Positions 18,626 to 28,313 of a stretch of DNA of 64,000 nt are shown one piece after another; the stretch's first letter is position 1; each line of letters begins with the position of its first letter. The notes under the pieces were generated by a model. It saw nothing but the letters and a program-made list of their open reading frames with translations. It was not told where the DNA came from and made no database searches. Position numbers and translations under genes: made by a program. The DNA is from Arcticimaribacter sp002477625 (GTDB lineage: Bacteria; Bacteroidota; Bacteroidia; Flavobacteriales; Flavobacteriaceae): positions 1,798,001 through 1,862,000 of the forward strand of contig OX044358.1 in assembly GCA_943846665.1 (NCBI GenBank), in the 5' to 3' direction.

Positions 18626-20422
18626 TTAGAAAGGATATTTATTCTCTTCAATTAAGGTAGCTGCAACGTTTCTTCTTAAAGCAACAACATTAGGGTAGTT
18701 TTGATATTTAGTATATTGTTTTAAGCCAGCAATCATTCCTTTTAATTGTGCGCCTTCAGCAAAAGAAACTAGAGCTTCTTTACCTTTCGAGTTGATTTTT
18801 TCAATCGCATCAAATAGGTACAGTTGCGTCATTTCAATCTGATTCTTCTGAGAATCTATACCATAGCGTTCGCAATTTTTTTCAGTTCTTAGAATTGCAG
18901 ATTCAATCATATAAATCTCGATTAGAATGTCAGAAAGTGCAAGAATAATTTGTTGCTCCTTATCGAATTTAGGACCAAATGTTTGAACTGCTGCTCCTGT
19001 AATCATGAGCATCGCTTTTTTAAGGTTTTGAAGTAAATTCTTTTCTTCTGCAAAAAAGGTATTAGCAAGTTCTGCCTTTGGAATTCCTTCCATCAATTCC
19101 TGTCCAACTTTAGTTGCAGCAGACATCAAATCGATTTCTCCTTTAAATCCTTTTTTCAATAACATCCCCACACAAAGCATGCGGTTGATTTCGTTCGTTC
19201 CTTCATAAATTCGGGCGATACGAGCATCTCTCCAAGCCATTTCCATGGGAGCATCGGCCGAAAAGCCCATACCACCATAAATCTGAATTCCTTCGTCTGT
19301 ACAGTCTTGTGCTTTTTCGGAAACGGAAACTTTCAGGATAGAACATTCAATAGCAAATTCTTCTACTCCTTTAAGTTCTGCTTCTTGATGTGATAATCCT
19401 TGTTCTAGTAATTGTGCAATCTTTTCTTCAATATCAAAAGCTGCTCGATAACTAGCCGATTCACTCACGTATGTGTTGGTTGCCATTATGGCGAGCTTTT
19501 GCTGTATAGCACCAAATTGTGCTATTGGCGTTTTGAATTGTACACGTTCTGTAGCGTATTGTGTTGCAAGTGTAGTAACTCTTCTTTGTGCTTCTAAACA
19601 TGCAGCTGCTAGCTTGATACGTCCAACGTTTAAGGCGTTCATACCAATTTTAAATCCATCGCCCCGTCCTGCCAACATATTCTCTACGGGAACTTTTGTT
19701 TCGTTAAAAAACACCTGACGTGTAGAGGAAGCTTTGATTCCCAATTTATTTTCTTCTTCACCTAAAGTGATTCCGTTTTCTAAATCTTTCGGTACTATAA
19801 ACCCGGTGATGTTTTTATCATCTTCTATACGTGCAAAAACAATGAAGATATGAGCAAATCCTGCATTCGAAATCCACATTTTTTGACCCGTAATCTTATA
19901 GTGTGTTCCGTCTTCAGATAATACAGCTTTTGTTTTACCTGAATTTGCATCAGATCCAGCACCCGGTTCTGTCAAACAATACGCTCCAAACCATTCCCCA
20001 GTAGCAAGCTTACTGACGTATTTTTGTTTTTGCTCTTCGTTACCATAAAGGGTAATCGGCATTGTTCCAATTCCTGTGTGCGCTCCAAAAGCAGTTGAAA
20101 AAGATCCATTGGCACCTGAGATATAATCGCACACCAACATGGTAGAAGTGAACGGCATTCCAAGTCCATTGTATTCTTCAGGTACAGCCACACCCAAGAA
20201 GCCAAGACCACCAGCCTTCGCCATTAAGTCGCGTGTTAAATCATAATCTTTTTGTTCGAACCGCTCTCTGTTTGGAACGATATCTCGATCGACAAACTCT
20301 TGTACAGATTCTTTCATCATGAGTTGTTCCTCACTAAAATCTTCTGGAGTAAAAACTGTATTAGCTGCTGTTTCTTTGACTATAAAGCCACCACCTTGTG
20401 ATATGTTTTTAATTTCTTCCAT
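18626..20422 (-). CDS. Acyl-CoA dehydrogenase (long/very-long-chain type)
   Basis: The protein is 598 residues, longer than the ~380-residue short-chain enzymes because of a C-terminal helical extension like that of VLCAD/ACAD9-type proteins. N-terminal helices and FAD-binding core: CLTEPGAGSDANS and KMWISNAGFA. The probable catalytic base is the Glu of YEGTNEINR near residue 420. It introduces the first double bond in fatty acid beta-oxidation and passes electrons to ETF. The gene begins 15 bases after the MarR-family gene, so the two form one operon ending at the terminator near 18580. The usual operon partners in this phylum (3-hydroxyacyl-CoA dehydrogenase, thiolase) are not in the window. 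Confidence 0.93.
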   Translation of the reverse strand: MEEIKNISQGGGFIVKETAANTVFTPEDFSEEQLMMKESVQEFVDRDIVPNRERFEQKDYDLTRDLMAKAGGLGFLGVAVPEEYNGLGMPFTSTMLVCDYISGANGSFSTAFGAHTGIGTMPITLYGNEEQKQKYVSKLATGEWFGAYCLTEPGAGSDANSGKTKAVLSEDGTHYKITGQKMWISNAGFAHIFIVFARIEDDKNITGFIVPKDLENGITLGEEENKLGIKASSTRQVFFNETKVPVENMLAGRGDGFKIGMNALNVGRIKLAAACLEAQRRVTTLATQYATERVQFKTPIAQFGAIQQKLAIMATNTYVSESASYRAAFDIEEKIAQLLEQGLSHQEAELKGVEEFAIECSILKVSVSEKAQDCTDEGIQIYGGMGFSADAPMEMAWRDARIARIYEGTNEINRMLCVGMLLKKGFKGEIDLMSAATKVGQELMEGIPKAELANTFFAEEKNLLQNLKKAMLMITGAAVQTFGPKFDKEQQIILALSDILIEIYMIESAILRTEKNCERYGIDSQKNQIEMTQLYLFDAIEKINSKGKEALVSFAEGAQLKGMIAGLKQYTKYQNYPNVVALRRNVAATLIEENKYPF

Positions 20423-20437
20423 TTGGTTTAACTTAGA

Positions 20438-20875
20438 TTATTTTATAGTAATTAGTTCGTTGTGTTCTACTTTGGATTTGATGAATTCGGTTACTTCGAA
20501 AAAGTGTTTCATTTTTTCTTCATCTATATTGTCGATGATGGAGTTGTTGAATTCAATCACTGTTTGCTTAGAAATGTCTCTTTTTTCTTTTCCTTGCTCG
20601 GTCAGGTATATCAAAACACCACGTCCGTCGTTTGGATTGGGTTTGCGTTCTATATAACCACGCTCTTCCATTGCATTCAGGATTCGGGATAAACTTGTAG
20701 GCTCCATTCCCATTTTGGGGCCTAGAGCTGTAGATGGAGTTCCTTCCGCATCTATAGAAAGCAAAGTAAAGCCCATAGCCATGGTAGAATCGTATGCTGC
20801 GGCTTTCTCATTATACATATTGGTAATCAACTGCCAAGTTGTTTTCAATGCGTATTCTATCGTTATCGGTTTCAA
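20438..20875 (-). CDS. MarR-family transcriptional regulator
   Basis: The protein is 145 residues with a winged helix-turn-helix: PTSLSRILNAMEERGYIERK as the recognition region and NDGRGVLIYLTEQGKEKR as the wing. The start is a TTG at 20875; the next ATG would remove a conserved N-terminal helix (ITIEYALKTTWQLITNMYNE), so TTG is preferred. It lies upstream of the acyl-CoA dehydrogenase gene in the same operon and downstream of an acyl-CoA ligase gene. I infer a repressor of fatty acid degradation that senses an acyl-CoA or related ligand. Three tandem 14-bp palindromes lie 37-78 bases upstream, next to a -7 element, consistent with autoregulation. Confidence 0.9.
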   Translation of the reverse strand: MKPITIEYALKTTWQLITNMYNEKAAAYDSTMAMGFTLLSIDAEGTPSTALGPKMGMEPTSLSRILNAMEERGYIERKPNPNDGRGVLIYLTEQGKEKRDISKQTVIEFNNSIIDNIDEEKMKHFFEVTEFIKSKVEHNELITIK

Positions 20876-20903
20876 TTGCTATTATTTATTTCTCAAATAT
20901 ATA

Positions 20904-20911
20904 CAAATTTA
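20904..20911 (-). promoter_or_regulatory. Probable -7 promoter element of marR-type operon
   Basis: On the minus strand it reads TAAATTTG, an exact match to the Bacteroidetes TAnnTTTG element, about 29 bases before the TTG start. No clear -33 TTG is present at the normal distance; that space is filled by the operator. Confidence 0.55.
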
Positions 20912-20953
20912 TTATGCACGCATAATTATGTATGCATAATTATGCGTGCATAA
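20912..20953. promoter_or_regulatory. Triple 14-bp operator (probable MarR-family binding sites)
   Basis: Three head-to-tail 14-mers: ttatgcacgcataa (20912-20925), ttatgtatgcataa (20926-20939) and ttatgcgtgcataa (20940-20953). Each is a near-palindrome on ttatg..gcataa. The outer two are reverse complements of each other, so the whole forms a perfect 20-bp-arm inverted repeat (20911-20930 with 20935-20954). The sites directly abut the -7 element of the marR gene. Binding by the adjacent regulator is inferred from position and symmetry. Confidence 0.82.
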
Positions 20954-20965
20954 TAAAACTTTAAC

Positions 20966-20989
20966 AAAAAACCCCTCAAAAGAGGGGTT
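20966..20989 (-). terminator. Rho-independent terminator after acyl-CoA ligase gene
   Basis: Perfect 8-bp stem (aacccctc, 20970-20977, with 20982-20989), 4-base loop, followed by a T run on the minus strand. It separates the ligase gene from the marR operon. Confidence 0.88.
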
Positions 20990-20994
20990 GAAGA

Positions 20995-22764
20995 TTAAGA
21001 GTAAATTTTATCAAAGAGATCTTTGTAGCGTTCTTTTACAACTTTACGTTTAACTTTCATTGTAGGCGTAAGATGTCCTAATTCAATGCTCCACAATTCG
21101 GGAGTGAGTTCGAATTTTTTTATCTGTTCCCATTTCCCAAAAGTTGGATTGTATTCATCGATGTCTTTTTGTATCGCATCTGCAACATGTTGACTTGAAC
21201 AAATTTCTTCCATAGTTGGTTCTATGTCTAGTTTTTCAGCCTTGATCCAGCTTTGAATATGATCAAAGGCAGGTTGGATAAGAGCAGCAGGCATTTTTTG
21301 CCCTTCACCGATCACCATGATTTGTTCAATAAAAAGGGATTGTTTCATTTTGTTTTCAATCAACTGAGGAGCAATATACTTTCCTCCAGAGGTTTTGAAC
21401 AATTGCTTCTTACGATCGGTAATTTTAAGAAAGCCTTCTGCATCAATCTCGCCAATATCACCCGTATGGAAATATCCATTCTGAATTACTTCTGCGGTCT
21501 TCTCTTTGTCTTTATAATACCCCTGCATAATATTGGGACCTTTACACAAGATTTCACCATCGGCAGCAATTTTAAGCTCAACGCCTTCTATGGCTTTTCC
21601 TACACAACCAAACTTGAGTCCTTTGTTTTTAAGATCGCTAACCGTTAAAACAGGAGAGGTCTCGGTCAATCCATAACCTTCACAAATAGTAATTCCTGCT
21701 GCACTAAAAACACGAGCCAATCGCGGTTGTAAAGCTGCACTCCCGGAACTTATGGTATGGAGGTTGCCTCCTAATGCTGCTTGCCACTTAGAAAAAATTA
21801 ACTTACGCGCAATTTTTAATTTCAATTCGTATAGAAAACCATTCGCACCATAAGGTTCGTATTGGAGTCCAAGGTCAACTGCCCAGTAGAATAGTTTTTT
21901 CTTGAAACCGTCCAATTCTGCTCCTCGCGCGTAGATTTTATCGTAAACCTTTTCTAATAAACGTGGAACGGCAGTCATAAAATAGGGCTGAACTTCTTGA
22001 AGGTTTTCAGAAATTTTTTCAATAGACTCTGCAAAATAAATTCCAATACTCTGGTAATAATACACATAGAGGATAACCCGTTCATAAATATGACAGACCG
22101 GTAAAAAACTTAACGCATGTGTTGCGCCAGCTTCGAGAGGTAGTCTTTTGGAGCTGGAAATAACATTGGATACAATATTATGATGGCTGAGCATTACTCC
22201 TTTTGGAACGCCCGTTGTTCCAGAGGTATAAATTATTGTAGCTAAGTCTTCGGGTGCAACTGCTGCTTTGGCAGCAACAACCAATTCCTGTGTTTCTTTG
22301 TCCTGGGCTTCGCTTAAAAGAGTCGTCCAAGAGGGGCAATCGTGTATGTCGTCAAAAGAATATACTTCTTTTAATTCCGGGATTTCTTTTCGAACGGTAT
22401 TCAGTTTTTCTAGTACTTCAAGGTCAGAAACAAAACAATATTGACTTTCTGAGTGGTTTAAAACGTACTGATATTCTGGAGCTGTTATGGTAGGGTATAT
22501 TGGTACAGTAACGGCACCAAGCTGTAAAATACCGAGGTCCATGATACACCATTCAGTTCTGTTATTTGTCGAAATTAGAGCGACCTTATCCCCTTTTTTA
22601 ACACCCATTTTAAGGAGTGAACGACTTACCTGCTGTACTTTTTGATAAAAGTCTTCTGTTGAAAGACTTTCCCAAGCACCCTTATATTTAGTCGTTACAC
22701 ATTTGTCTAGCGGAATGTTGTTTCTTTGAATCTCTATAAATTCAAATAATCTGGTTGGTTTCAT
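20995..22764 (-). CDS. Long-chain acyl-CoA synthetase (AMP-binding, FadD type)
   Basis: The protein is 589 residues from an ATG at 22764; the frame is open 15 codons further upstream but without family sequence. ANL-superfamily motifs in order: phosphate loop YTSGTTGVPKGVMLSHHN near residue 190; GYGLTETSP; YFHTGDIGEIDAEGFLKITD; KKQLFKTSGGKYIAP with the conserved lysine. It activates fatty acids to acyl-CoA with ATP. No transmembrane segment is obvious, so it is cytoplasmic or peripheral. With the marR/acyl-CoA dehydrogenase operon downstream on the same strand it forms a fatty acid uptake/degradation cluster. Confidence 0.92.
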   Translation of the reverse strand: MKPTRLFEFIEIQRNNIPLDKCVTTKYKGAWESLSTEDFYQKVQQVSRSLLKMGVKKGDKVALISTNNRTEWCIMDLGILQLGAVTVPIYPTITAPEYQYVLNHSESQYCFVSDLEVLEKLNTVRKEIPELKEVYSFDDIHDCPSWTTLLSEAQDKETQELVVAAKAAVAPEDLATIIYTSGTTGVPKGVMLSHHNIVSNVISSSKRLPLEAGATHALSFLPVCHIYERVILYVYYYQSIGIYFAESIEKISENLQEVQPYFMTAVPRLLEKVYDKIYARGAELDGFKKKLFYWAVDLGLQYEPYGANGFLYELKLKIARKLIFSKWQAALGGNLHTISSGSAALQPRLARVFSAAGITICEGYGLTETSPVLTVSDLKNKGLKFGCVGKAIEGVELKIAADGEILCKGPNIMQGYYKDKEKTAEVIQNGYFHTGDIGEIDAEGFLKITDRKKQLFKTSGGKYIAPQLIENKMKQSLFIEQIMVIGEGQKMPAALIQPAFDHIQSWIKAEKLDIEPTMEEICSSQHVADAIQKDIDEYNPTFGKWEQIKKFELTPELWSIELGHLTPTMKVKRKVVKERYKDLFDKIYS

Positions 22765-22847
22765 TGTATAAAAATTAGTTACTAAATGTACCCAAATATT
22801 TTGAAACAAGACCAGTATTGGTAACTACAATGAGATATGAACAGGAT

Positions 22848-25800
22848 TTATCGGTTATTCAACCAGTTGTAGGCATTCTCAAAAGTCATCATCCACGGTG
22901 ATACTTCATCTGAGCGATTATCGGCATAGTGTCCCCAATTCCAAGGAAAAGTAGAGCGTTCTATATGCGGCATCATTACCAAATGACGTCCATCATCACT
23001 GCAGAGCATGGCGGTGTTGTAATCCGAGCCGTTTGGGTTGGCAGGATAAGCATCATATGCGAATTTCGCAGGGATCTGATAACGTTCTTCTGCTTGAGGT
23101 AAAATGAATTTCCCTTCCATATGAGCAGACCAAACGCCAAGGGTACTACCTTCGAGTCCTTTCAGCAATATGGAGCTACTTTCTTGGAGGGTTACACTAG
23201 TGAATGTACATTCGAATTTACCTGAATCATTAGGAATCATTTTGGGTTTTTCAAGATGATCAGGGGTGATTAAACCTAATTCGACAAACAACTGACATCC
23301 GTTACAAACTCCTAGGGATAGTGTGTCTGGACGAGCAAAGAAATGATCTAGGGCATTCTTCGCTTTTTCATTGTATTTAAATGCGCCTGCCCATCCTTTG
23401 GCAGATCCTAAAACGTCCGAATTTGAGAACCCTCCAACGGCAACGATGAAGTTGATGTCTTCTAGAGTTTCTCTTCCTTCGATAAGATCAGTCATGTGAA
23501 CATCACGAACATCAAAACCTGCAAGGTGCATGGCATAGGCCATTTCCCTTTCAGAATTACTTCCTTTTTCTCGAATAACGGCTGCCTTAATTTTAGTTTT
23601 GGGCATGTCGCTTAGTTTTCCTGTAAAATCTTTTGGAAATTTAAAGTGAAGCGGCTGTTTGTCTGTGTTTTCGTAACGAGCAGCAGCACATGATTGTTCT
23701 GTTTGCTCAGCATCCAACAATGCGGAAGTTTTTGCCCAAGTTTTACGTAATTCTTCTATCGATAATTCAGTTTCGAATTCAAGGTTTTTGATCGTAAGTT
23801 TAGCATCCGAACTAACAGTTCCAATCGCTTTACAATTGATGTTTGCAGCTCCAAAATGAGCAGTTAAATCTGTTTTTGATTGGAGTAAAACGCCAATTTT
23901 CTCTGAAAATAACACTCGAACAATATCCTCTTCGCCCAGAGTTGTCAGATCGAGATCCAGTCCAATTCCTAGGCTTGGAAAACAAAGCTCCAGAAGGGAA
24001 GTGATTAACCCTCCGGATCCAATATCATGTCCGGCACTAATCGATTTATTTTGAATTAATTCTTGAAGTATATTGAATGCTTTTGCAAAGTAGGAAGCAT
24101 CGTTTACAGAAGGCGCTTGTGTTCCGATAGCGTTTCTAATTTGAGCAAAAGAAGAACCTCCTAAATGAAATTCATCCTGTGATAAGTCTAAATAGTAGAG
24201 GTCACCTCCGTTCGGAGTTAAAACGGGTGTAATTATATGGGTTACGTCAGCACATGCACCGGCTGCCGAAATGATTACAGTTCCTGGAGCTTTTACCTCT
24301 TGGTCTTTATATTTTTGTTTCATGGAAAGGGAATCCTTTCCGGTAGGGATGTTGATTCCTAAAGCGATTGCAAACTCAGAACAAGCTTCTACGGCCTGAT
24401 AAAGACGTGCATCCTCCCCATGGTTATTACATGGCCACATCCAATTTGCTGAGAGAGAAACAGAAGTAAGTCCATTGGCTAAAGGTGCCCACACTAGGTT
24501 GGTTAGCGACTCTGCAATGGCATTGATGCTTCCTGCTTTCGGATCAATAAGCCCAGTTAAAGGCGAATGTCCTAGGGAGGTAGCTATCCCGCTTGTTCCC
24601 GTATAATCAAGAGCCATCACACCACAATTACTCAAAGGAAGCTGAAGCGGCCCAACACATTGTTGTTGTGCAACGCGGCCTGTTACACAGCGGTCTACTT
24701 TGTTTGTAAGCCAATCTTTACAGGCAACTGCTTCAATTTGTAATACTTGATCTATATAAGTCTTCAGGTCAGTTGAAGTGTATTCAATTGCATTAAAATT
24801 TGCAGTTTGTGCTTGATCCTGCATGAGGGTTTTTGGTGAACTTCCAAAAAGTGCACTTAAGTCTAGATCAATGGGAGTTTCCCCTGTTTTTTCAGAATGG
24901 AAAGAAAAGTGTTTGTCGTTAGTCACGACACCAACATCATAAAAAGGAGCACGTTCTCTTTGTGCAATTTTCTCTAAAATATGCGCATCTTGTTCTGATA
25001 AAATAAGACCCATTCGTTCTTGAGACTCATTTCCAATAATTTCTTTTGCCGATAGGGTAGGGTCTCCTAGGGGGAGTTTGTCAATATCAATTGCTCCGCC
25101 AGTTTCTTCGACTAATTCTGAAAGACAATTCAGGTGACCACCAGCTCCGTGATCATGAATCGATATGATGGGATTGTGAGCACTTTCTACTAAAGCACGG
25201 ATTGCATTCGCAACTCGTTTTTGCATTTCTGGATTGGATCGTTGAATCGCATTGAGCTCGATAGCATTTCCAAAAGCACCTGTGTCGGCTGAGGATACTG
25301 CTGCACCACCCATTCCAATTCTATAATTATCACCCCCCAAGATGATGATGCGGTCTCCTTTCGAAGGAACACTTTTTTGAGCTTGATCTTTTTTACCAAA
25401 ACCAATGCCACCAGCCTGCATGATAACCTTATCATAACCCAGTTTGTGATCTCCCTCTTGGTGTTCGAAGGTGAGTACAGATCCTGCAATCAAGGGTTGT
25501 CCAAATTTATTTCCAAAATCAGAAGCGCCATTCGAAGCTTTGATTAGAATTTCTAAAGGGCTTTGGTATAACCAATCTCTTTTTGGGAACCCATTTTCCC
25601 AGTCTCGGTTTTCAGACACTCTTGAATAGGGTGTCATGTATACTGCTGTTCCTGCAAGCGGTAAAGATCCTTTTCCTCCTGCCAAACGATCTCTGATTTC
25701 CCCTCCAGAACCCGTTGCAGCACCATTAAAAGGCTCAACGGTTGTTGGGAAGTTGTGGGTTTCTGCCTTTAAAGAAAGAACAGTGTCAATGGATTGAGTT

Positions 25801-26498
25801 TGATAGGAGCTGGGTACATCACCTCTCGATGGTGCAAATTGCTCTACAGTTGGGCCCTCAATAAAAGCAACATTATCTTTGTAAGCAGAAACTATGGTAT
25901 TCGGATTTTGTTTTGCAGTTTCTTTGATCATTTGAAAAAGGCTTTTCTCTTTTTCTTCCTCATCAATTACAAAAGTACCGTTGAATATTTTATGTCTACA
26001 GTGTTCCGAGTTTACCTGCGAAAATCCAAAAACCTCGGAATCGGTCAGGGGACGACCGAGTTCTTTTGCAAGCTTGTCTAGGTAAGTTACTTCTTCACTG
26101 TTCATTGCCAAACCTTCGCTTGCATTAAAACCTGCGATATCTTCAATAGGTTTTACCTTATCTGGACGAGCATCTGTTTTGAATACACTTTGGTTTAAGG
26201 CTTCAAATCGTTGAACAAGCATATAGTCAACTGCATCTGTTTTGGTTTCGGGAATATATTTTTCAATACGCGTAATCCCCTCGATTCCCATGTTTTGAGC
26301 AATCTCTACAGCATTGGTACTCCAGGGCGTTATCATGGTTGCCCGAGGTCCGTAAAAGCTGCCGCTGAGGTTTTGAGTTGGAATGCTTGGTAGGTCGCCA
26401 AACAACCATTGTAGTTTCTGTTCTGTTTCAGCCGAAAGGGTTTGTGTCGTTTCAACTGCAAAAATTTCTTCTTGTACTAAACCAAAAAAATGGATCAT
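22848..26498 (-). CDS. purL: Phosphoribosylformylglycinamidine synthase, single-chain
   Basis: The protein is 1216 residues, the long PurL form with all functions on one chain. Visible motifs: SEHCRHKIFNG in the linker/AIRS-N region; ATGSGGEIRDR; GAGGHLNCLSELVEE; a second AIRS half with GKDSLSMKQ. A C-terminal class I glutamine amidotransferase follows, with nucleophile Cys in GVCNGCQL, His in SAHMEGKF and the terminal HIERSTFPWNWG. It converts FGAR to FGAM with glutamine and ATP in de novo purine synthesis. It stands alone here; purB lies 26 kb away. Confidence 0.97.
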   Translation of the reverse strand: MIHFFGLVQEEIFAVETTQTLSAETEQKLQWLFGDLPSIPTQNLSGSFYGPRATMITPWSTNAVEIAQNMGIEGITRIEKYIPETKTDAVDYMLVQRFEALNQSVFKTDARPDKVKPIEDIAGFNASEGLAMNSEEVTYLDKLAKELGRPLTDSEVFGFSQVNSEHCRHKIFNGTFVIDEEEKEKSLFQMIKETAKQNPNTIVSAYKDNVAFIEGPTVEQFAPSRGDVPSSYQTQSIDTVLSLKAETHNFPTTVEPFNGAATGSGGEIRDRLAGGKGSLPLAGTAVYMTPYSRVSENRDWENGFPKRDWLYQSPLEILIKASNGASDFGNKFGQPLIAGSVLTFEHQEGDHKLGYDKVIMQAGGIGFGKKDQAQKSVPSKGDRIIILGGDNYRIGMGGAAVSSADTGAFGNAIELNAIQRSNPEMQKRVANAIRALVESAHNPIISIHDHGAGGHLNCLSELVEETGGAIDIDKLPLGDPTLSAKEIIGNESQERMGLILSEQDAHILEKIAQRERAPFYDVGVVTNDKHFSFHSEKTGETPIDLDLSALFGSSPKTLMQDQAQTANFNAIEYTSTDLKTYIDQVLQIEAVACKDWLTNKVDRCVTGRVAQQQCVGPLQLPLSNCGVMALDYTGTSGIATSLGHSPLTGLIDPKAGSINAIAESLTNLVWAPLANGLTSVSLSANWMWPCNNHGEDARLYQAVEACSEFAIALGINIPTGKDSLSMKQKYKDQEVKAPGTVIISAAGACADVTHIITPVLTPNGGDLYYLDLSQDEFHLGGSSFAQIRNAIGTQAPSVNDASYFAKAFNILQELIQNKSISAGHDIGSGGLITSLLELCFPSLGIGLDLDLTTLGEEDIVRVLFSEKIGVLLQSKTDLTAHFGAANINCKAIGTVSSDAKLTIKNLEFETELSIEELRKTWAKTSALLDAEQTEQSCAAARYENTDKQPLHFKFPKDFTGKLSDMPKTKIKAAVIREKGSNSEREMAYAMHLAGFDVRDVHMTDLIEGRETLEDINFIVAVGGFSNSDVLGSAKGWAGAFKYNEKAKNALDHFFARPDTLSLGVCNGCQLFVELGLITPDHLEKPKMIPNDSGKFECTFTSVTLQESSSILLKGLEGSTLGVWSAHMEGKFILPQAEERYQIPAKFAYDAYPANPNGSDYNTAMLCSDDGRHLVMMPHIERSTFPWNWGHYADNRSDEVSPWMMTFENAYNWLNNR

Positions 26499-26571
26499 AG
26501 ATTGTGCGTATTTCTAAGGTGTAAATTTACAAATTTTTTACACAAGGAAACCGCAGAAGTACTCGGGTTTT

Positions 26572-27813
26572 TTATACAGTTTTCGGAATGTTATTCACAA
26601 CTTTTCGAATCAATCGAGCGGCATAAAAACCATCAAATTGAGTTTGATGAGAAAAGAGCATTTCTTCTTTTTCAAGGACAAATGCAGCACCTTCTTCTTG
26701 TTCCAAGAACCAAGCAATTTGATTTTGGTTTTCACTAGGGAGGATGGAACAGGTAACATAAATTAACTTTCCACCTTCTTTAACCCATTTACTTTGCTCC
26801 AAAAGAATGGCACGTTGGAGTTCAATAACCTCTGCAATTCGCTCTTCCGTCAGCCTCCATTTCAATTCAGGGTTTCGTTTGAGCGTACCCAAACCACTAC
26901 AAGGGGCATCAATGAGTACACGGTCTGCCCAGTTGGTGAGCGATTCTTTATACTGCGGATCAGGGACCCAAGTGTTTTTTATGGCTTTTACTTTATTTCT
27001 CCGTGCACGTCTCGAAAGCTCTTTGAGTTTATCAATTTCTACATCTAGCGCTATAATCTCTCCTTTGTTTCGCATTAAGGAAGCTAGGTGTAGGGTTTTG
27101 CCTCCCGCTCCTGCACACCCATCGATAATTTTCATTCCGGGTTTAGCTTGAGTAAAAGGGGCTATTTTCTGTGAATTTGCATCTTGAATTTCAAAATACC
27201 CTTTGAGGTATAAAGGATTTTTTCTTAGGTTCTTTCGTTTGTTGAGTATGAGCGCATCTTCATATCCTTTGATCAGATGGGTTTCGATTTGAAACGAGGT
27301 CATCAACTCTTCTTGGAGTTTTTTGGGTGAAGTAACGATACGGTTTACGCGAAGAATCAACTTGGCTTCAATGTTTAGCGCATCCAATTCGATATTCCAT
27401 TCTTTTGAAAGTTCTGCTTTCCCACGCTCATATAGCCAAAGGGGAATTGATTTTGAGATTTCAGGCGCCACTTTTTCTTTTTGCTTTGCTTTAATCAGCT
27501 CAACGTCTAAGTTTTTAAATTCCTCCCATTCCGGAATTTCAACTTCGTTAAGGACCAACCAAACACCCAGTAGCCTCCATGGTTTTTCAGCTTCATCCGG
27601 AGCATCTTCGGCCGTACTTAAAAAGCGATAGTAACTTTTCCATCGCAGTATTTCATAGGTAGCAGCGTGTACCAAATTACGATCTCTTGCTCCCCATTTA
27701 GGATTGGCAAGGTTTATTTTTTCTAAAATCCGAGTACCTCTTCCTTTTTTGGCAATGATCTTGGTTAAGGCATCTACAATACCTTGAGCGTTATTCCTGA
27801 ATATTTTTCTCAT
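26572..27813 (-). CDS. RsmB/NOP-family rRNA cytosine-5 methyltransferase
   Basis: The protein is 413 residues. An N-terminal NusB-like helical part (residues 1-~130) precedes the SAM-dependent domain. SAM motif I is DGCAGAGGKTLHLA and an acidic residue follows in ALDVE. Motif IV DAPCSGLGTLKRNPE and motif VI VTCSILPSENQ carry the two cysteines of m5C RNA methyltransferases. The likely target is 16S rRNA (E. coli RsmB modifies C967), but the exact site cannot be read from the sequence. Confidence 0.9.
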   Translation of the reverse strand: MRKIFRNNAQGIVDALTKIIAKKGRGTRILEKINLANPKWGARDRNLVHAATYEILRWKSYYRFLSTAEDAPDEAEKPWRLLGVWLVLNEVEIPEWEEFKNLDVELIKAKQKEKVAPEISKSIPLWLYERGKAELSKEWNIELDALNIEAKLILRVNRIVTSPKKLQEELMTSFQIETHLIKGYEDALILNKRKNLRKNPLYLKGYFEIQDANSQKIAPFTQAKPGMKIIDGCAGAGGKTLHLASLMRNKGEIIALDVEIDKLKELSRRARRNKVKAIKNTWVPDPQYKESLTNWADRVLIDAPCSGLGTLKRNPELKWRLTEERIAEVIELQRAILLEQSKWVKEGGKLIYVTCSILPSENQNQIAWFLEQEEGAAFVLEKEEMLFSHQTQFDGFYAARLIRKVVNNIPKTV

Positions 27814-27854
27814 GTGGCTGCAAATTTACGCCACCCGTATCAGCTATACGCACT

Positions 27855-28313
27855 TTATGGAATGTTTTTTCGTTCTCTTGACCGATGTACCATTTTTCGA
27901 TGAAATTGTTCTTCGGCAATATGAATTTCTAAAACTTGTTTAGCTGTTAGTTTTGTTTTTAATGTTTTTAGAAACGCTTGATCCAGTTCTTCTTTTAGTG
28001 TTCTTAGATAATAAATTGAATCGAGCGCAACTGCAGCTTGAGACTCACTTAGATCCTCTGTATCTTTGAACTTAGTATGTCTGAGTTTACGCATTTTTTT
28101 ATGGTACTGCTTGCGCACATCCGATTCGTGTTTTTCGAAAGCACTCCACACAAAAGATTCTTCTTCAGTATTCAAATCAACTTGTTCAATGATGAAATTG
28201 ATTTTCAACGCTTTTAGGCGTTCATAGCTCATTCGTTTTTCTGATTTCTGAGCCAGCAGACTACTGCTGAATAGGACAAGTAAAAAGTAAAGGGGGAAAT
28301 GTTTAATCTTCAT
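27855..28313 (-). CDS. Spy/CpxP-like periplasmic protein, sigma-operon member
   Basis: The protein is 152 residues. The signal peptide has the core FPLYFLLVLFSSSLLAQ. The mature part is charged and helical, rich in Lys/Arg/Glu, with LTAKQVLEIHIAEEQFHRKM, resembling LTxxQ-type Spy/CpxP proteins that sense or buffer envelope stress. It overlaps the preceding gene by 11 bases and is third in a sigma factor / membrane protein / effector triplet. The function is inferred from layout and composition. Confidence 0.7.
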   Translation of the reverse strand: MKIKHFPLYFLLVLFSSSLLAQKSEKRMSYERLKALKINFIIEQVDLNTEEESFVWSAFEKHESDVRKQYHKKMRKLRHTKFKDTEDLSESQAAVALDSIYYLRTLKEELDQAFLKTLKTKLTAKQVLEIHIAEEQFHRKMVHRSRERKNIP

